Shown one piece after another: positions 18,256-30,300 of a DNA stretch of 64,000 bases. Source of the DNA: Bryopsis sp. KO-2023. Its lineage: Eukaryota; Chlorophyta; Ulvophyceae; Bryopsidales; Bryopsidaceae. The notes below the pieces were generated by a model. It worked only from the letters and a program-made list of their open reading frames with translations, ran no database searches and was not told where the DNA came from. The stretch is taken from contig BSYQ01000007.1 in NCBI GenBank assembly GCA_030272585.1, positions 2,174,001 to 2,238,000 of the forward strand, given 5' to 3'. Each line of letters starts with the position of its first letter. The first letter of the stretch is position 1. The translations under genes were made by a program, and so were the position numbers.

Positions 18256-20376
18256 CGCAACAGAAAACGATCAGCAATTCCCCACCCCCATAAAAAAAAC
18301 ACACACACACGCGAAAGAAGAGCAAGGCTGTCGAAAAAAATACGATGTGGAGAATAACAAGGGCAGGCCAGGCCCAAAACCTCAGTTGGAAAAAGAATAT
18401 GATCGTTGTATTTTCCCCATCCCCATAAAAAAAAGCAATTCCTCACGGTGTAAATCAAATCAACCTGCTGCGAAGAAAGCCGGAGTGTTGTTTTTGCACA
18501 TACGTCCCTCCGCGTTTATTCGCTGATGGTCTCAGACATACAAAAAACGCTACCGATGGCGAATCCCCAAAATTTTCTGCCCCAACCCGAGAATTATGCA
18601 GAGTGGCAGACATGCAGCCCTTGCGACTCCCAAATAAAAAGGCCTGCCTACCCCGTTGTGTTTTCGCTCGTTTCCGACCCTCAAAGTCGGAAATTTCGAG
18701 ATCTGGTTCCAACAGAGGGGCGGCCGACTTCATTAAACAATGAAGTGATTCATCTCGCAAGGGAGCCAGCCTCTGTTGTTGAGTGGACAGCGAAATAGGC
18801 TGGTATTGCCAGCGGAAAACCCGCCCGCTGCAAGCTGGATCATGGCGGCACCGTTCGACAACGCATTCGACTTTCTTCTTACCTTGAATTTATGGCGGCA
18901 GCGCCTCGGATCGAAGCAGACCTGCACCCTGGCCTTGCTGATGGAATGCGGGAATTCAACGGAACACCCTCTCTCGCTTTAGCTGTCTCGACCAGGGTGT
19001 TTGTCGTACTGCGATCGGCATCGGACGGGGAGACCTCAAGCGGCAGTCAAGGTGAAGTGTAAAGAAAGGACCCTTGACATCGTGCGGCTTCTTTCGTGTC
19101 AGAGCGATGTTGCTTTCTGTTGATCGGTCTTCTCTTTTTTGGGGGGAGCATTTGAGGTTTTTGCTGTGTGGATTGTTTCCTGCAAAGTCGGTCGATTCTT
19201 CTTCGATTGTTTTTTGGCCTCCGCGCCGCCATTTTTTCTTGGTGGGGGGGGGTTACCTTCACTTTTGGTGCCGACCAAGGATTATTTTTTCAAACACATC
19301 TGTGTTTTAAGAATGAAGGCTTTCCGCTGTTTGCGGAAGAAACTTGAAAAGGAATAGAGACGGTATGGGAGGGATTGTTCAAGCAAGCAGGGCAAGCTGG
19401 CCAAGCTGAGTAAAATGTTTGGAAAACGCACTGTTTGGACAACGCACAGCAACCCCAATCGAAGAAGCAAAAAAAACACTCTTGATGCCATGCAAACAGG
19501 TGTTATTTCTTTACAATCAAACACATTCAATCCCTCTTGTCCAAACTTCCCCCCCCACCAACCAACCCTCAAAAAATAACCAAGGCGCTATGCTTCTTTC
19601 AACACAAATACGTAATATAAATATTTAATCACCCGTGTCCTGTCCTGCGTCCATGAAAATTCCTATGTTTGATTTTTGTTTCTTGACATGTGCATTTAAA
19701 CAACCCTAAGGATATTTCTTCAAGGGATGAATACGGAGGCGGTCAGTTTTTCTTTACACCCAACATTCCACTACACAGCCAATTCTTTTTTTTTTGCCAC
19801 TTCAAGAGACTGATTCCAAAAAAAAACAAAAAAAAGATAAATTCTTTTTCACGAAAAAAAACATGCACGCACACAACAATATATTATCAACAACATCTCT
19901 TTCTTATTTCTTACATTCTGTGAAAACAGGACTGCTTTTCTTATAGATCTTTTCCTTTTTTGGTCTCTTTTTGTTTTTTTTTTGCCCTCTAGATGATCCC
20001 TGGAAAGGCAGCCCCAAATTCAACATCAAGACTGCATTAACTACTTTTCAGGCCAGTATATATGATAAAAACACGTTACGAGCCCAACCCCCAAAAAGAA
20101 CATTCTTGAATAGATAAAACGCTGGCTGATCGCATGGCAAAATGATATATCCACTTTTTAACACAGATGAACGGGAAGCACCAGCGAGTTGCTCGAAGAG
20201 AGCCCCAAAAGGAAAAAAAAGACACATATAAGTAAAACCGCAGGAGGATGTTGTTATGAAGGGTTTCGATTTGTTGTGAAAAACCCTTGGGTGATGCTGT
20301 TTCCATAGGATAAAATCCATTCGCAAGATATTGGGCGCCACCAAACTTAAAACCCGGCACATCCCGATGCCAATCT
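18256..20376. other. Intergenic, no supported gene
   Basis: Part of this interval (18450-19030) has balanced base composition and two opposed ORFs of about 90-100 codons, without domains or convincing splice context. It may hold 5' untranslated exons of the methyltransferase-like gene. The rest is homopolymer-rich. Confidence 0.4.
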
Positions 20377-21212
20377 TCAACCCAAGGCAGGGAACCATCT
20401 CTGCAAATAACACAGAACAAAAATATAAACACAAGGATTTCAGACACCAGCCATGATTTCAAGAAGCCAGCCCAGTGGAGCAAGCAGATCTGCTTGCTGC
20501 ACTGGGCTGGATTCACTCTAGAGTGAGCGGTGCTGCAAGCCTACCTCCAGGAGCGTAGGTGCGTCGAAATCCACCGCTTCGTCCTTCTGAAATGTGAAGG
20601 GCCCGAGGTCAACGCTTCCACCATAATCGTCGTAAACGAAACCAAGACCGAGTCCAGCCTCAGTGGACCATCCACCTGAACAGCACCACCGCCACACCCA
20701 GCTTATCGAGACGAAGACTCGAAAAAAAGCAAAAGAACGCAAGAAAACGGGAAGAAATACGAGAAACGAATTCGGCGGCACTTACGGTTGGTGATGAAGT
20801 TGAAAATCTTCAAGTTACGCCGATGGGAGTGCTTCAGTTCCCCCATGTTGAAAGCGTTCGCCCCTGAAAAGCCAACAAAAAGGTTCAATTCAGGGCCGCA
20901 GTGAGTTTCGATCTGAGTTATCGCTAGGACGGGGCCCCTGATTTCTCAATCACAGACAGCCGCATCCCATACGCCCGCCGCCGCCAGCTGAAAACACGCG
21001 CGGTACAGGGTTTGCACACAGAAACGACAGCAATCCCTTCGAGCAAACTCTCAGCAGATCACAGGTCATAAAGTGGAGGAGGATAGTTCCCATTCCTGCG
21101 AGACCACCGAGAAGCCACTTTCCCAAGCGTTGCCCTCACCCGTCATGCTGCACATCACCAGCGACGCGACTAGGACCGCCACCAAAATACTGAATCCCAC
21201 AGAACGTGCCAT
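20377..21212 (-). CDS. Small secreted protein of an unrecognised family, copy A
   Basis: Exons are 21212-21140, 20863-20786, 20675-20545 and 20400-20377, with consistent phases (1, 1, 0), giving 101 residues. Exon 1 is a signal peptide (MARSVGFSILVAVLVASLV). Exon 2 is basic and ends KIFNFITNR. Exon 3 carries GLGFVYDDYGGSVDLGPF. The last exon adds only seven residues (RWFPALG) and is the least certain part. The next gene to the right is a paralogue with the same exon plan, phases and motifs. There are few cysteines, so it is not a disulfide-rich peptide. No known family is recognised; function unknown. Confidence 0.65.
20467..20510. repeat. 44-bp palindrome in the last intron of secreted copy A
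   Basis: Arms 20467-20488 and 20489-20510 are reverse complements with one mismatch and no loop. It sits between exon 3 and the short last exon of the gene. In RNA it would form a long hairpin that could affect splicing. It has no visible relation to the other repeats. Confidence 0.85.
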
Positions 21213-21800
21213 TTTTTCAACACTTCGTCGATATCAGTGTCAACTTGAAATGGTCCTAGCGCTCGACTGGCGATTTCCAGATGAAGTCCTTCACCAACCT
21301 CCGAACGCCCGGTCCTTGAGCTCTTTCCTGGCTTTTATTCCATTGAGCGAATCCACCAGATTAGAGACAGTGACACGGAGGTGCGGGCGAAAGCACCACT
21401 TGCGGTCGCGTCGATCGAGTAGACTTGAACGGGAAACAATGAAATTGAGTGGCCCACGTCGAGGATCACAGCGCTCTGGCCCCCGTTTGAAGCAACATGT
21501 CAAAACGACCCGAAATTCGTCGTGGGGGCATCGAAGGGAGGGGGTTCCCTGGTCGAAATCTGGAACTCGCAAGCAAGAGCCCAGGTCGATGAAGATTGTC
21601 TGCTGTTTTCGCTGTGTGATGCAGAGCTTGCTTGATGTTTGGGTCTGATCGGGGTGGTTTCAGTTCAAAGGCCCCACTGATCTTCGTGGATTGTGGAATT
21701 CATACCCAGAATTTGCTCTCTTTTTCGCATGTGATTCATCGCTACTTGCAGTGTCAATTTAAATCAATGCATGTGGTTCACAGGTATCCTAATCGCCCAA

Positions 21801-21955
21801 CAGGTCCCCCCCCCATCCCTCCGCTCCCCCAACTTTTTGCTGAAAAGAGTCCCAAGTACAATGTTGAAAAGGAGTCCCAACAGATCCCCCCCTCTCCCCC
21901 CATTCCTACTTTTTGTTGAAATGAGCCCCAAATACGATGCTGGAAAGGAGTGCCG
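21801..21955. repeat. Two 80-bp tandem copies between the paralogous secreted genes
   Basis: A segment starting CAGGTCCCCCCC at 21801 recurs in diverged form from 21881 (CAGATCCCCCC), with shared words such as CTTTTTG.TGAAA and GGAGT. Both copies start with a C-rich tract. It lies downstream of copy B and upstream of copy A. Confidence 0.6.
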
Positions 21956-22507
21956 TCTCGTCAATTCAAGCGCTCATCCGAAAAAAGAATTGATGAATTG
22001 CTGTAAAGAGAAAACCAATCATTATCAGGATGTTCAGAGTGAATTTATACACCGTGCGATCAAAACAGAAAAACAGAAACTGAAACTGATCAATAATTTG
22101 ATGTTTGTTTGTTTGTTTGAAACTGATCAAGCAGAAGGTTTGATCATTTTCTATCTCCTCCTCTGGATTTCAAAATAGAACTGGAGAATTTCTTTTTATG
22201 AACTTCAGTTGAACTGGACAAAAGCTGAGCCAAACAGAACCTCCACGCCCAAAAACACCCCTTTGAAAGCTCTTGCAAGACAAAAAAAACAATTCTGGAA
22301 TTTCAAGGAGAGATAGAAGAGGTGGAACAAGAAAGTTAAGGAAGGCCATGAAAATGTACCCCTTGCAAAACAAAGAAACCAGCTTGACACACTGTGCAGG
22401 ACATTCTGCAAGTTGCGTTCGACAGTAAATGAGTATCTATCATTTTCGAAAACGAGAACCACAAATACACGCTGCACAGATTTTCTAAAGACAGAGGCAT
22501 TCCTTAC

Positions 22508-23156
22508 AGAGAGAAGCGATGGCTGTGGGTCAGTAGGGGGGTCCTTTGTGAAAGAGAGCGGTCCAAACTCTACACTGCCCCCATAGTCATCATATGCAAA
22601 TCCCAAGCCCAGAGTCCCGTCGAGACTGAATCCGCCTGTGGAAGAGAAAACACGTGAGGATAAATTACCCAAAGATGACCCTTTGCAATATTCAAGACGT
22701 TTCTGATGACGCCCCTCCCAGCATTATACTCACGGTTGGTGAAGATATTGAATATAGAAAGCGAGCGTGCGTGCGCTTGCAGACCATGCTCCTCGTCACC
22801 TGTGTATACCCACATGATAAAAACAAGTTCGTGCGAGGCCAGCAAAGTCCCAACCTGCGTCTCAGCAACTACCCACCGTGAGAAAACGTCAAGTCGGCTG
22901 TACTTCTAGCTGCAATGGTCCCTGGAATCCATACAGGAGATCGATCAAGCAACGACTTATTCGAAGCTGGGTTGGGCGTAGTATCTTTACACAATAATGC
23001 ACGTTGTGGGCGCAGGGACCTCGCTGGCGGCGGAAACAAACCGCGTCCACAAGTTCATACAACACTTTACAATCTGGGCCGTCGCTTGTTACCTGCAGAG
23101 AGTACCAGCAACGCGGCGACAATGGCCGGCGTCATGGAAAGGGCCACCTTTGCCAT
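22508..23156 (-). CDS. Small secreted protein of an unrecognised family, copy B (3' end unresolved)
   Basis: Exons are 23156-23093, 22799-22734 and 22635-22508, with phases 1, 1, 0 exactly as in copy A. They code a signal peptide (MAKVALSMTPAIVAALLVL), a segment ending SIFNIFTNR, and GLGFAYDDYGGSVEFGPLSF. Eighty-six residues are assigned. Exon 3 ends at a GTAAGG donor, and the terminal exon downstream was not identified, so the feature is partial. Copy A lies about 1.3 kb downstream in the same orientation, so this is a tandem duplication old enough for signal peptides and linkers to have diverged while the YDDYGGSV core stayed. Confidence 0.65.
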
Positions 23157-23159
23157 GTT

Positions 23160-24300
23160 AACAGAGACACGGTTGTGGAAGAATTGTTCCGAGTTTGTTT
23201 TGTCCTCTCGCCGAGGTATGAAGGGGCGGGACTTTTGAGATGGCAACTGGGCCTCTGCTGTCCATTCACGTTGCGTCGAATGGACCTTTTTTGACATGTC
23301 TGAGTGGACAAGTTTGTATCGTGTCCAGACAGTGGACGCATTTCAAAACTTGATTCCAAATCGTACGTTGTCAAGCGCGCGCAGTCATCTCCAATACCAA
23401 TAATCTTACCCCGAACAACAGTGGACGCCTTGCTGTGCTCGCTCGGAAAGTCCTCTTGTTCTTCAACAATTCTATTTCCTTCCCTTTTTCCATTATGCAA
23501 GGCACCCGCCCTTGCCAGTTGCGTTCACTGTATAGATTGTGTGGTTCATTTGGCGGAATTTCGTATACTTGTTGATGGTCGTCCAGCCGCCGTTCTGGCT
23601 GCGCGACAAAGCGGGTGGCGCTTAAGCTGTTGCTGACCGGGGACAGCGAAACAACGACCAATGATCATTGTCATGACGATTCCCCCAGTCGTAGAGTTCT
23701 GCAGCAAAGCTTGAGATAAAGCGAGAGTTTCACGTTTCACACGCCCCTATATAGTATACACAGTTTGCGCCATCCCCAATTCAAGAGCGACTCGCCACAA
23801 CGGGGTGGTCCGCCAGGAAAAATGCTACACACACTGCACACAAAACACCATCCCAATTCACGGCCAGTGTCTACTTACGAACTTTTGGGTATTATTCTGA
23901 TTGTTTTTTTCATTACCAAGGTGAACTGGGTGTTGGGGCATCAATGCGTGCACGAGCAGACTCCCACTGTGATTGTGTGGCAATCTCAGAGTGAGAGAAA
24001 GACAAACGAGAGAAAGATTCGTCAAGTATCTTTTCCAATTGTGGTTACACAGTATTGCCATGCCAGCAAAGCCCAAACCCAGACAGAGTTTATTTCTCTT
24101 TCGCCAGATATGTCCGCCAGACAACAATACCAACCTAGACTTCTTTTATTCCTAGCACTTATTCAATCATCAAACATATCCTCTATGCCCTCGTATTTCG
24201 TGCCTCTTTTCAATTTATCAAAACTGCCCCTGCATTCTTCTCGTCACAAAAAAAAAAGTAAAACCCCTAAGAAAAGAGAGACGAGTAAACACCACTGGCT
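23160..24300. other. Intergenic, no supported gene
   Basis: This is the upstream region of copy B and the 3' flank of the cysteine-rich gene. ORFs are short, mutually antisense and without domains. Confidence 0.5.
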
Positions 24301-25955
24301 TTATGGGCCACTTCCAGCTGCTTCAAGAATAACAGGATCCTGTCTGTTCTCCTCCAGGCATTTCACCAGCTCTTTGGTTTGTTTGAATGCACAAGAATCG
24401 CCGGGACCAAACTTTCCACACTGAGCATCACGGAAGCAAACAAATTCTGGCCTGAAAAGACAGATCGTGGCGAAATCCTCCCGGGAAGCTTCGACACACA
24501 ACTCTGAGCTGCATCCTGCCCTCTGCATAACACAAATCAACTCCACATTGTCAGCACAGCTCCACCATCGGCTTTCCCCCGCTCAGTTGCTTTCATCCGG
24601 ATACATTGTAAAAGCGATCAACAGTACCCCCCCCCCCCCCCCCCCCCTCCACCCCCAAAAAATAAAAAATAAAGCGAAAATAAATTATGTCACATAAATA
24701 TGGATCTAACCAAAAAACATTGGAGGTCAAACTCCATCAGCTTGATGCAGCCCAGTGCAGAAATGCCTGGTTCTGAAACTGAGTCAGACAGGAAACATAC
24801 CTTGCATGGAGGCTCTTGGGGTTCACAAATCACTGCGGGGCATATTTTAAATTCTCCACTTGGTACGCAAGAAGGTACATCAGACCCAGGACACCCAGTG
24901 TTGCATCCTTGGCATTTAGAACCCTTTCCACAACCGAGTTCGCATTCGGCATCGGAGGAGCATTTCTGAAAAAAGAAACAGGGCAGCAAGAAATACTTCG
25001 TTCAGGCTCCATTTGCAGAAACTCAGGATCTCCAAAACGAGAAGTAAAATCGACGAGTTGCATTTGTTGATTTTTGACTTAAAAAAAAAAATGAGGGATG
25101 GCAGGAACGAGATTCAAAGAAGTTTGGGTCAGTTCAATTCGGATGGAGGCCTCACCGAGTTGGTGTCGCACACAGGGGGTGGAGGAGCTCCACCACAGCC
25201 TGGGTTGTTGGGGGTTGGAAACACACATCGGACCGCAACGGTGCCTTTCAGAAAACAGGATCCATCAAGTTCACTCGAGTTTGGACATTTGGGGCATCCC
25301 ACACACTCGTAACTCAAGGATTGACAGGACCGGAAGCAGTCAATGTCGCTGCCACAAGACACCTACAAGAAATGTAAAAAAAAAGTTGAGTTCTGATTCA
25401 AAATCTGGTGCTTTGCACAGCATTTTCAATGACACCAACAGTTAAGGGGACTGGTTCAGGGCAGAGAGTCTGAAGAACTCTGGAACCTTTTTCTAGGAAG
25501 AAAATTCTGCCTCCTCTATTGGTCCAAAAATATAATGCTCCCCCCCCAGAATACAAAACCAAAACTGGAAACACATTGACTGCGGTTAAGAAAACGATTT
25601 CGACTTCGACAGCACGACTGCCCTTGAAGAAAACGTCAACGAGGGTGGCGGTAAGGCTCGATTGACGGCAAAGCAAGAAGATACTTACTGTGTCCTTAGC
25701 ACAAGTGGAGTCAGGGAGCGGCCATTTTCTGAAACTGCGAAAAGGAAACAAGACGACTTCGGGTTAGCCACTAAAAGGAGAAGCACTCTTGGAGAGATGA
25801 AAGCGCAAACGGGCTTTTTTTTAAATCGGATGTCGGGTCCTAGTTGCAGCAAAGACGTTCTTTCTATCCCAGCACCTGTCCTGTGTTTGTGCGTTTGCAC
25901 ACAGGCACACGCACGCCAGCACCAAGCAAAACACGAAACAGCTCGTCATCTTCAT
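24301..25955 (-). CDS. Secreted cysteine-rich protein with an eight-cysteine-cluster-like C-terminus
   Basis: Five exons (25955-25876, 25728-25689, 25362-25156, 24965-24801, 24522-24301) close in phase to 237 residues. A signal peptide covers residues 1 to about 23 (CFVFCLVLACVCLCANAQ). Two related modules follow, CGSDIDCFRSC...CVGCPKCP and CSSDAECELGC...CQGCNTGCPG, joined by a Pro/Gly segment. The last exon (GCSSELCVEAS, FRPEFVCFRDAQCG, TKELVKCL) closely resembles the eight-cysteine-cluster module known mainly from secreted bacterial proteins, with seven of the cysteines visible. It is probably extracellular or wall-associated; no enzymatic signature. Exon 2 is only 40 bp, so the early junction is the weakest. 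Confidence 0.7.
24627..24647. repeat. 21-bp poly-C tract
   Basis: An uninterrupted C run lies in the fourth intron of the cysteine-rich gene. It is one of many homopolymer runs in non-coding parts of the window; exact lengths of such runs are often unreliable in assemblies. Confidence 0.85.
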
Positions 25956-27306
25956 GAACGGAAAGCGGAAAACAATTGATTGTTGTTGGTGGTGGCTCTT
26001 TTGCAAAAAAAAAGTATAGCAGTGAGGGGGCTGCGCTGATTATTTGGCAGCTGTTCTGGTATTTCAGATGAACCTCGGCACGAAGTTCGGTTGGAGAAAT
26101 ACAACCAGAAACGAAAACGTTGAGCCGTTGTGCCAGTATTGTGTGACCTAGCCAACCGTCCCATCCACGAGTCAGACTACCTCTTTCTTTTGCACCAATG
26201 GGGAGAAACCCCCTCTCAACAGATTTAGCAGGGTTTTCTGAACCCCACCCCCTTTCGCCAGATGTTTCACTGTTTTGTTTGAAACAAGGTTGAAGAATAC
26301 TGTTGAAAATGTTTTGAGTGGTGGAGCAAGTTTGGGAAGCTGGGAAGAAGTTTTTTAATTTTTTCCTCCATTGCCCAGGCAGATGGAATAACGTTTTACA
26401 ACATAATGACCCACCACAAAAAAAAAAAGCCAAAGAAAGAAAGAAGGAAAGAAGAAAAGTACTCGACCTCCCCCGTGGGTCTCGAAATGAGGTCCAACCT
26501 TGGAATCATCATTTTTGAATCAACACTGGCGCGGTGGGTCTCTGCAAAAGAATTTAGGAGGAGGAGGAAAGATTTTTTTTTTCCTTTCCCCATCATGGTG
26601 CTTACGTTGCTCCACCACATCCCTTCAAAAGACCCGCAAAAGAACGGAGGAAAAAAAATAAAAAAAATCCACCACTTTCCTCCAGAAAAAAAACAAAAAA
26701 AACAATGTGACAAACCTCATTAGCATTCCTTTGTGTAAGCATGGGATGAACCTCAACCAAACGACCTACTTCGTTATCTACGTAGCCTTGTGTTGTTTTT
26801 TTCTTTGATCTTTTTTTCACTCCTTAACCATCAGGGAAAGCGCATCTCTTAGTTTCCGTAAGCAACTATTCAAAAGGTTTCAACAATGAAGAAAAGAAAG
26901 GGTCCTCTTCTTTTCGACCCCTCAACAACCCCCCCCCCCCCCTCCCCTCTTCTGAAAAAAAAAAAAACATGGACCTCATAAATTGCCTGCCTAGATGACT
27001 TGATTTGCTAGAGCCTGAGAGGAGAGTACCAGTTCTCCCCATCCACCACCACCGCCGCCGCCTTCAACTAAACCCCTTTTCCAATAAATCCCCCCACGAC
27101 ATTGCATATTTCTGTCTTTTATAAAAGCTTCTTTTTGAACCCCGGACCCCCAAATCATATCCACTCTCCTCCTTTCCTCCTTTTCCTCCTACATTTCGTT
27201 TTTCCTGTTCCAACACCAAACAGTTTTCTTATATCACCCCTAATTCATCGAAATAGACCACCCCATTTGTATTTTTTTTCCATCTTTTTCTTTTTTTTTG
27301 CCTCCT
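25956..27306. other. Intergenic, no supported gene
   Basis: This region separates the cysteine-rich gene from the end of importin-5. It holds A, T and C homopolymers and ORFs that translate them (Lys- and Phe-rich). Confidence 0.55.
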
Positions 27307-30300
27307 CTAACCAGCCTGAACTTTTCCCTCCATGTAATCTTGGAAGGCTTTCTGCTGACTGGATGTCAGACTGCCAGCCGCGGTCTGGACAACCTCTACC
27401 CCCACGCTCGCCTGCAATTTTCCGATCAACCCCACTATCCGAGCCCCGAATTCGTTAGATACTAACTGATTACCGCCACCGAGCACTCGCACAAACACCT
27501 GAAGAAAAACCGAAACTCAGTCGAAGGCCACTTTTCCCCGATAAAAACTGACATTCCTTCCAAGATATTTTTTTGTAATATTTCAAAAGTATATGCTCAT
27601 TGTTTTAGTTATTAAAAAAAAAACAAAAACGCTGTCCGAAGATTGAAAATGAATTTTTAACGTAAAGATACTGAATTTGAAAATTTTTGTGCACACACCG
27701 ACTTCGTGATTGTATCCAAAAATAAAAAATTAATGAAAAGATTTTTTCTCATTTTGGACTGCAAATGGCAAATGCAGTCTTTGTCACATTTGCTTTGCAC
27801 GGAAAAGGCATACTAAGCAATCAAAAACCAGGGAAGAAAAATAGGGGTCAGGAGAGCGGAGGCATTGAAAGAAAAGGGGGGGGAGGGTAGATGCCACCTG
27901 CATGGTTTTGCCAAGATTTACCATGAAAATTATTGGCTTTTTTTCCCCCTGGTACCTGTACCCCCTTTCCCCGTTTTTGAAAAACGCAGATCTCCAATTC
28001 AACTGAGAAAAATGTCGGATTGGTTCCCTAGCACATCCACTCACTCAACCCACCTGCACGATCTTGGCTAAATTTTGGTTTCCTTCCCCCAGCACCCGCG
28101 CGTCCCCTCCCTCCACCATCTTCACCAATAGCGAGTGCATTTCCTTGGCCTCGCTGAGATCCTCCACCAAGGGCAACGCAGGCAACCAAACCTGAGCAAC
28201 CACACCTGCCTCCACAGCATCCGGAAATTTATGAAAGATTTTCCCGAGCGACGAAACCGCATTCTCTGTGGCACCCAATTCATCCTTCTCCCTTGCTTGC
28301 GGATGTTGAATCATGGACACCAGAAGAGGGAGCACCGTGTTCAAGTGAGTGGCGAAAAATTGGGGATGAACATCAGCCAACACTCCGATACCATAGACAG
28401 CGCACTGCCTAAGGTCAGCGTCCTCTTCCCTCATTGTTTCCAACAATATCGGAAAGAACCGATCCGCATATTTTTCCCTGGCTGCTGTGGAGTGCTCCAG
28501 CAAATCATCCAAGACGCAGATACCGATACGTCGCTCCTCGGGCGATCGAGACTTGTCCAAGAGTTTCGCCGTGATTGCCATTAGAGATTCCACGTACGGA
28601 AACACGGTATCCCCGTATTGCTTCAAGAAGGCTGCAATGCAGGTGCCCACCTCCTCCAACACATTTCTTTCGGACTCCTCTTCCTCGTCCATTGCCACCA
28701 GCTCCAGCTCGTCGTACTCCTCGGGGTCCCTCTCTTGATCATCCTCGATCCTGTTCTTCCGCCGCTCCTCACTCGCACACAAAACGCCGTGCAATTTGCT
28801 GAAGCAAGTATCCACCATTTCCTTGGTCAGCAGCGTCTTATCCAGCATCTCCACGATTTCGCTCGTGGCTTCCAACACCGTGGCCAGAGCCTCCAGATCC
28901 ACCTCTTTCCCCAACATGCTCATCAATGCGGGCCAAGTGAAGTTGACCATTTCCCCCACGAAAGCCACGTTCATCACCCCCTTCCTGGCTCCGATTATCG
29001 CCGCCTCCAGAAGAGGTGGGAGGGTCTGAACGGCTGCCCTTCTCACATCCTCGGCGAAATAGAATTTCAACAGAGGCACCATCAGGTGAGTCACTTCTTT
29101 CACATACGGAACAAATCCATCCTTGAGCTCATCCACGTAACAACACAGCATTTGACACGCGGTGGCTTTTTCCTCCAAGATGCTGGTTCTGATGGTCAAT
29201 ATTCGGTCCCCTAAAAACACCTTTTCGGTGTCCTCATCATCATCGGCAGTATCGAAATCCTCTTCGTCCAGCGATTTGACTTTGACGTCAGGATCTTGAG
29301 CCGCCGCTTTCAAAAGTGGAGGCATCACGATGCCCATGTATGGTAAGAATTCATGTCCCAGACATTTACAAAGCCGCACACCGACCTGGAGTTGAGAAAA
29401 AAAAAACACCCAAAGAATGATCCAAAAATCATATTGAGAATCTTCATTTCTTTTTTGTTCTTGTGTTTTTTTCACACACAGACACCTAGCGTTGATAAAT
29501 TGAAGCACCATCTCAATGCTTGTAGGTGTTCGACTGGTTTCCGAAAACGAACTCATGGAAATAGGACTTTCACGGCTGGAGGCCAAATATTAAAAATAAA
29601 ATAAAAATTGATTTCCCTGCTTTACTGTGATCCTTTGTCTCAAGCCGGTCGACTGAAGGTCAGTTTGCATCAAACAATCCTTCAACGAAACGAAAGCAGG
29701 TTTCTCCCCCCCCCCTCTCTCCCTTTTCCCCCCCCAAAAAAAGGAATAAAAAAAACCTAGCTGCTTGAAGTGGGTTCTTGTTACGTGATTGTATTTATGA
29801 TTTCCACAACGGAATTCTCACCTGCATCATGTAACTCATGATGGGGTCATCTGGCTCCAAGTGAGAATTATTCAGCTGGTTCAAATACTGCAGGATATCC
29901 TTGGCATCATTTCTGAAGCAATCCCTCCCCACCGCCATGCCCACCAACGAAACACACTCCAACGCCTTAGCCCTCAACATTTGATACTTCCGGTCGGTGG
30001 CCGACAAGAGAATTCCTCTCAGAAGCGGCATCACGCTGTCGTAATACTTTATGAAGGCATCCTGAGCTCGATCAGCAACGCTGGCCAAAGCCGTCAGGGC
30101 CCCCTCTTGAACGACCTTCGACCCACATCTCAGCAATTGAATGAGTTTTTCCATGAGGGAATCCAGGTAGGGCACCAGGTCCTCCACCTCGCAAGCCTCG
30201 CAGAAATTCACCAAGGCGGCGGACGCGTGGGCTTGCACCCTGGGGTTTTCGTTATCATCCATCGCAGCGAGGATTCTGGGCACCACCACCTGATGTTGCG

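Noticed and set aside
21073-21648. 191-codon plus-strand ORF opposite secreted copy A
   Set aside because: It overlaps the signal-peptide exon and upstream region of copy A in antisense and shows no domain.
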